Part shown: piece after piece, positions 60,843-64,000 of the stretch
Position numbering within the stretch: position 1 is the stretch's first letter
How the letters are laid out: the number at the start of each line of letters is the position of its first letter
Origin: Paraescarpia echinospica
Taxonomy: Eukaryota > Annelida > Polychaeta > Sabellida > Siboglinidae
DNA: 64,000 bases
Assembly (NCBI GenBank): GCA_020002185.1
Contig: CM034532.1
Coordinates: 47,701,962-47,765,961, forward strand
Direction: 5' to 3'
Made by a program: the position numbers and the translations under genes
The notes under the pieces: model-generated
Databases searched by the model: none
Told to the model about the DNA's origin: nothing
Seen by the model: the letters and a program-made list of their open reading frames with translations, nothing else

Positions 60843-63440
60843 CTATGTTCTCATGCATCCTGCTTTCATCTGGCAAATGTTGAGGTTCTTTTGTGCAGAC
60901 TTATAGCCAGGATTTGTACCAATGACATGATAGAAGGCACTGGCTGCCTTTGTATAGTTCTCAAGCATCAGATAGGCATAGCCGACTAGTGAATATCCTT
61001 GTGCACTTGGAACAACAAAGCACACAGAAAACATGTGTTCAGCACGTTTCTCTGCAGCAGCTTTGTTGTGTATAGCAAGGTAGCTAGTCACCAGCAGGTA
61101 GTATGCATAGACGACTGAAAGCACTTCAAATTTGCCTTCATTGATGACTTCCGCTCGGATGTTTTCATCCAGTGTGCATGCGTCGTGGCGCCTGTAGGAG
61201 TTTCTCTCTTTCGGATAAACTTCTTCGTTCTGAGTGACTTTCTCCAGGATCTGTATTGCTGTTGACCACTGTTGTGTGCGACAAAGGAAGTTGGCATATT
61301 CTGTGAGGAGTGCAGAGCATGGCACTGGGGACAACAGCACTGCTTGTTGGAAGGTCTTCTCTGCTCTTGATCTCATTGTCTCTTGTTGATACCATGTGGT
61401 GTTGTCATTGTTCATTGCACAGTGACAGAAGCAAGCCAGGTTGGTTAGCATTGTTGCCTTTTGTGCTGGTCCGTCACACAAATCAATGAGGTGTTCGTAG
61501 AGTTTGATGCCATGTTCTGGCTCAAACTTTCCTGCCATTGAGTCCATCCTACCCACGGTTCTGTCATCATACAACAGACTGAACTTCAGCAGGTCACTTT
61601 CACCCTTCAGAGTGGCCAGAGCTTCTTCATTGGTCTTTCTATGCAGCAGAACATTGACCAGTCGGATGAGTGACACGAACTGTGCTTCTTGCACCTTCAA
61701 AACATCATTCTCATGAGCGGGTACCTCCAGATTCTTCACAACTGGATCAAATATCACCTCAAGTGGCTCTGTGAATGGGAAAAACTGGAAGACGTAGTGC
61801 TTCTGAAACTCGATGATGTGTCTGATTGGGTTGCATCGGACGTCGCTCACCTTGGCCACAATGTCTGTGATGAAGTCGTCAGGAATTGCATTGAACAGGT
61901 TGTTCTCTGGGATGAAGTACTGCGGCAGTCTGTGGCCAACGAGACAGTGCAGGAGACGGTCAACAAGATGCAGGTAGATCGTTGCCAGATTGTCTTGTCT
62001 CCACTGTGTAGTGGGAATGTCCTCGCACACCCAGAACAGGATGTTCTTCAGATGGTACGACTTGAGCACCTTTGGCAGTGCGAGGCTGTCTTGCAGCAGA
62101 CACTTGAACAGCAGATAGCACTGGCGCTGGGTGTCGCTCAATGACAAGGCAAGCTTCGCCTCGACCCAAGAGAAAGAGAAGCGCCATTCTGTCTCCTCTT
62201 CTGGACTGTCATCATAAGGCACAGGCACCACGAGACATCCATCAGCTACGATGTCGTTGATGAGGCTGCTGGAGGGCCATCTACTGCGATGCTTCCTCGT
62301 CACCCAACCCTTGGCCTCGCAGGGCCACGACACACAGGGAAATGCCAGAACCTGGTCTATCTCTAATGTCTGGTTCTGCTTTCGGTCCTTCTGCAAGTTT
62401 ACCTCAAGTTTCAGAGATGGTCCTTTGGTTATTATGGAAGCATTACTTAATTGTGGGCGTGTCATGTTTTCATGCAGCAATTCCTGAAACTCTTGCGTCA
62501 ATACATTGGCTCTGAATTCGTAGACTGCATCTGGGTCCCAGTCATTGTCATCCGTCTCATTAATTCGTGCCTGCATCGCTTGCCTCGTCATTATTAACTT
62601 CAAATATCCAGGATGACAACCTTCAGTTTGTATCACCAGGAAGAGTTGCTCGGAGTCAATTTCATCTTTGTATCCAACCCTTCTCTGGTCAATTAAACTG
62701 ATGATGTCTGTGTCAGGCGATATGACTTCTTTGCCAGAATCCGTTGTTAAGAGGAACTTGATGGGCATAAAGACCGGCAGGTAGAGACCTTCCCACATGC
62801 TGCCACTCGGGTACTCGTCCACAGGGTGATCGTCATTGAAGAACTCTAGCATCCTTAGCCACATGTAGCTAATGATTTCCGCTGATCTCCAAATATTAGT
62901 TCCGTCTCTGTCACGCATGCTTTTAACACCTGGCTGATGAGTGGTTTCTCTCGCTTGGTGAATGTCATCGTCCTTGTCTTCTCCCATATTGCAGACAGCT
63001 TTGTCAGGGGTGTGGTGTTGGTAACTATCTTTGCAGTCCTGTCTGCTTTTATTAGAGGCCTTTAGCTGTCTACCAGTACATCCAAGTCCACCTTCATGCA
63101 GAGGTGGCCTAGAGGAGATCCTTTCATAGAACATGACAATGTCTGGACTGCATTTCTCCATGTCTGTCAAGCCCAAACCAAATGTTTCACCCTGCTTTCC
63201 CTTTTCTTGCAATTCCAGCTGTTTTTTCAGTTCCGTTGGCTCTGGCTCTTCCAGATGCTCCTGCAGTTTCAACATGACCTCTGGATCATCAAATGGTTTC
63301 ACACTTGCTAACAGCTTCATTAGAATTGTTTGAGGAAGCTGCTGATCTTCCTGACAGTCTGGGTCACCATCTCCATTCATATCTTGTTTCATTCTCGCCA
63401 ACTTCTCTTGCAGACTTTGTGGTATCAGGTGCTTTGTCAT
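60843..63440 (-). CDS. Mab-21/cGAS-like nucleotidyltransferase with C-terminal TPR-like region (copy 2, shortened N-terminus)
   Basis: This paralogue of the gene at 37351-40074 has 865 residues from the ATG at 63440. The ancestral start at 63584 is still present, but codon 46 has become TGA (63447-63449; CGA in copy 1). Nine bases after it a TTG of copy 1 has become ATG, offering a new start that loses only the first 48 residues. The GS motif, DTD, the Asp before SWP, EWRFSFS, SYHLK, YFIPENNLF and the TPR-like tail are all kept. Length differences from copy 1 are +3, -3 and +6 residues, all in-frame, which argues for continued selection. The same TTTTCAG acceptor lies upstream. It could alternatively be a young pseudogene with only one disabling change. 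Confidence 0.82.
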   Translation of the reverse strand: MTKHLIPQSLQEKLARMKQDMNGDGDPDCQEDQQLPQTILMKLLASVKPFDDPEVMLKLQEHLEEPEPTELKKQLELQEKGKQGETFGLGLTDMEKCSPDIVMFYERISSRPPLHEGGLGCTGRQLKASNKSRQDCKDSYQHHTPDKAVCNMGEDKDDDIHQARETTHQPGVKSMRDRDGTNIWRSAEIISYMWLRMLEFFNDDHPVDEYPSGSMWEGLYLPVFMPIKFLLTTDSGKEVISPDTDIISLIDQRRVGYKDEIDSEQLFLVIQTEGCHPGYLKLIMTRQAMQARINETDDNDWDPDAVYEFRANVLTQEFQELLHENMTRPQLSNASIITKGPSLKLEVNLQKDRKQNQTLEIDQVLAFPCVSWPCEAKGWVTRKHRSRWPSSSLINDIVADGCLVVPVPYDDSPEEETEWRFSFSWVEAKLALSLSDTQRQCYLLFKCLLQDSLALPKVLKSYHLKNILFWVCEDIPTTQWRQDNLATIYLHLVDRLLHCLVGHRLPQYFIPENNLFNAIPDDFITDIVAKVSDVRCNPIRHIIEFQKHYVFQFFPFTEPLEVIFDPVVKNLEVPAHENDVLKVQEAQFVSLIRLVNVLLHRKTNEEALATLKGESDLLKFSLLYDDRTVGRMDSMAGKFEPEHGIKLYEHLIDLCDGPAQKATMLTNLACFCHCAMNNDNTTWYQQETMRSRAEKTFQQAVLLSPVPCSALLTEYANFLCRTQQWSTAIQILEKVTQNEEVYPKERNSYRRHDACTLDENIRAEVINEGKFEVLSVVYAYYLLVTSYLAIHNKAAAEKRAEHMFSVCFVVPSAQGYSLVGYAYLMLENYTKAASAFYHVIGTNPGYKSAQKNLNICQMKAGCMRT

Positions 63441-64000
63441 TCTTTGTCACTTCAAGAGAGGGTGGCCAGGCATTGGAACTGTCGGCACATATCTTAGTGG
63501 TATGAAGTGACGCAGGTAAAAGGATAGATGTGACAATGGTGTTCCACTCAGCCAGTCATACTTTACCATGTCAGGTTCAGACATCAATGCCGTCTCCAGT
63601 GATTTCTGAAAATTAGAATTATGACCATGTAAAGCAAAAACGTGAATGCATCCATGTGAATTGTGCAGGTGTTTTTATGTGAATTGTGCAGGTGTGAATT
63701 CCTGGTTTTGTCATGGACAAGCTTTTGTTATTCAGTGTTGCTGACTAGGTATAGTTGTATTAATATTTAAGCACTGCAAAAAGCTGTATGTCATCAAATT
63801 AAATTGATTGAAGAACGTGCTTCAAAAAAGATCATTCCATGTCAAATAAACCAATGATAAAAAAGGTTGGTGTCTCAGAATTACTTTATCTTTAGCCAAT
63901 AATCAAGTGGCCTGCAAAAGATTAAATTGTAAATAAGTGTACATGAAAATTGCACCCATTATGTTGTATGTTTTCAGGTTCCTCTATAAAGAGAAGTCTA

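Larger units (their letters stand above)
57020..64000. repeat. segmental duplication, copy 2 (runs off the window)
   Basis: This repeats 33.69-40.51 kb in direct orientation, about 22.8-23.5 kb away. Differences include loss of the tRNA-type SINE, expansion of the GT-rich stretch, a transposon-like insertion at about 60080-60360, loss of a segment around the GGTTTTGTCATGGAC repeat near 59.75 kb, and small indels. The exon and gene inside are more conserved than the flanks. Confidence 0.9.

Overview
This window is nuclear DNA from an animal, most likely a marine invertebrate. The genes are intron-rich with canonical GT/AG junctions, the non-coding DNA is AT-rich and full of microsatellites, minisatellites, decayed LINEs, SINEs and fold-back elements, and there is no operon structure. 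The proteins are metazoan: SPO11, microcephalin, an Aveugle/SAMD10/12-type SAM protein and Mab-21-domain proteins of the cGAS-like receptor superfamily. I cannot fix the phylum; a lophotrochozoan, ambulacrarian or cephalochordate would all fit. All exon models were read by eye and joined by reading phase.

Layout. 1-11 kb: mostly repeats (fold-back element, SINEs, two decayed LINEs), an interrupted CHIC-family gene remnant on the minus strand and a doubtful minus-strand terminal exon at the left edge. 11.4-20.3 kb: a complete 13-exon SPO11 gene (+), the meiotic double-strand-break transesterase. 21.0-32.1 kb: a complete 12-exon MCPH1/microcephalin gene (-) with three BRCT domains, lying tail to tail with SPO11; the two share what looks like a back-to-back polyadenylation signal. 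35.9-51.8 kb: a 5-exon gene (+) for a 139-residue SAM-domain adaptor. Its 13-kb first intron holds, on the opposite strand, an intronless reading frame for a 907-residue Mab-21/cGAS-like nucleotidyltransferase with a C-terminal TPR-like region, and also an 85-bp minisatellite of about 38 units. 52-57 kb: repeats, including a MIR-like SINE, a LINE end and an AT-rich tandem array. 57.0-64.0 kb: a second copy of roughly 33.7-40.5 kb, carrying a second copy of the SAM gene's first coding exon and of the nested Mab-21/TPR gene; it runs off the right edge.

The most notable system is the duplicated pair of large Mab-21/cGLR-type proteins. The nucleotidyltransferase motifs (GS, DxD and a third Asp) are visible, a TPR-like tail is fused to them, and all length differences between the copies are in-frame. 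The second copy has lost its original start to a nonsense codon but has gained a new ATG nine bases downstream. Whether they make a nucleotide second messenger cannot be told from sequence alone.
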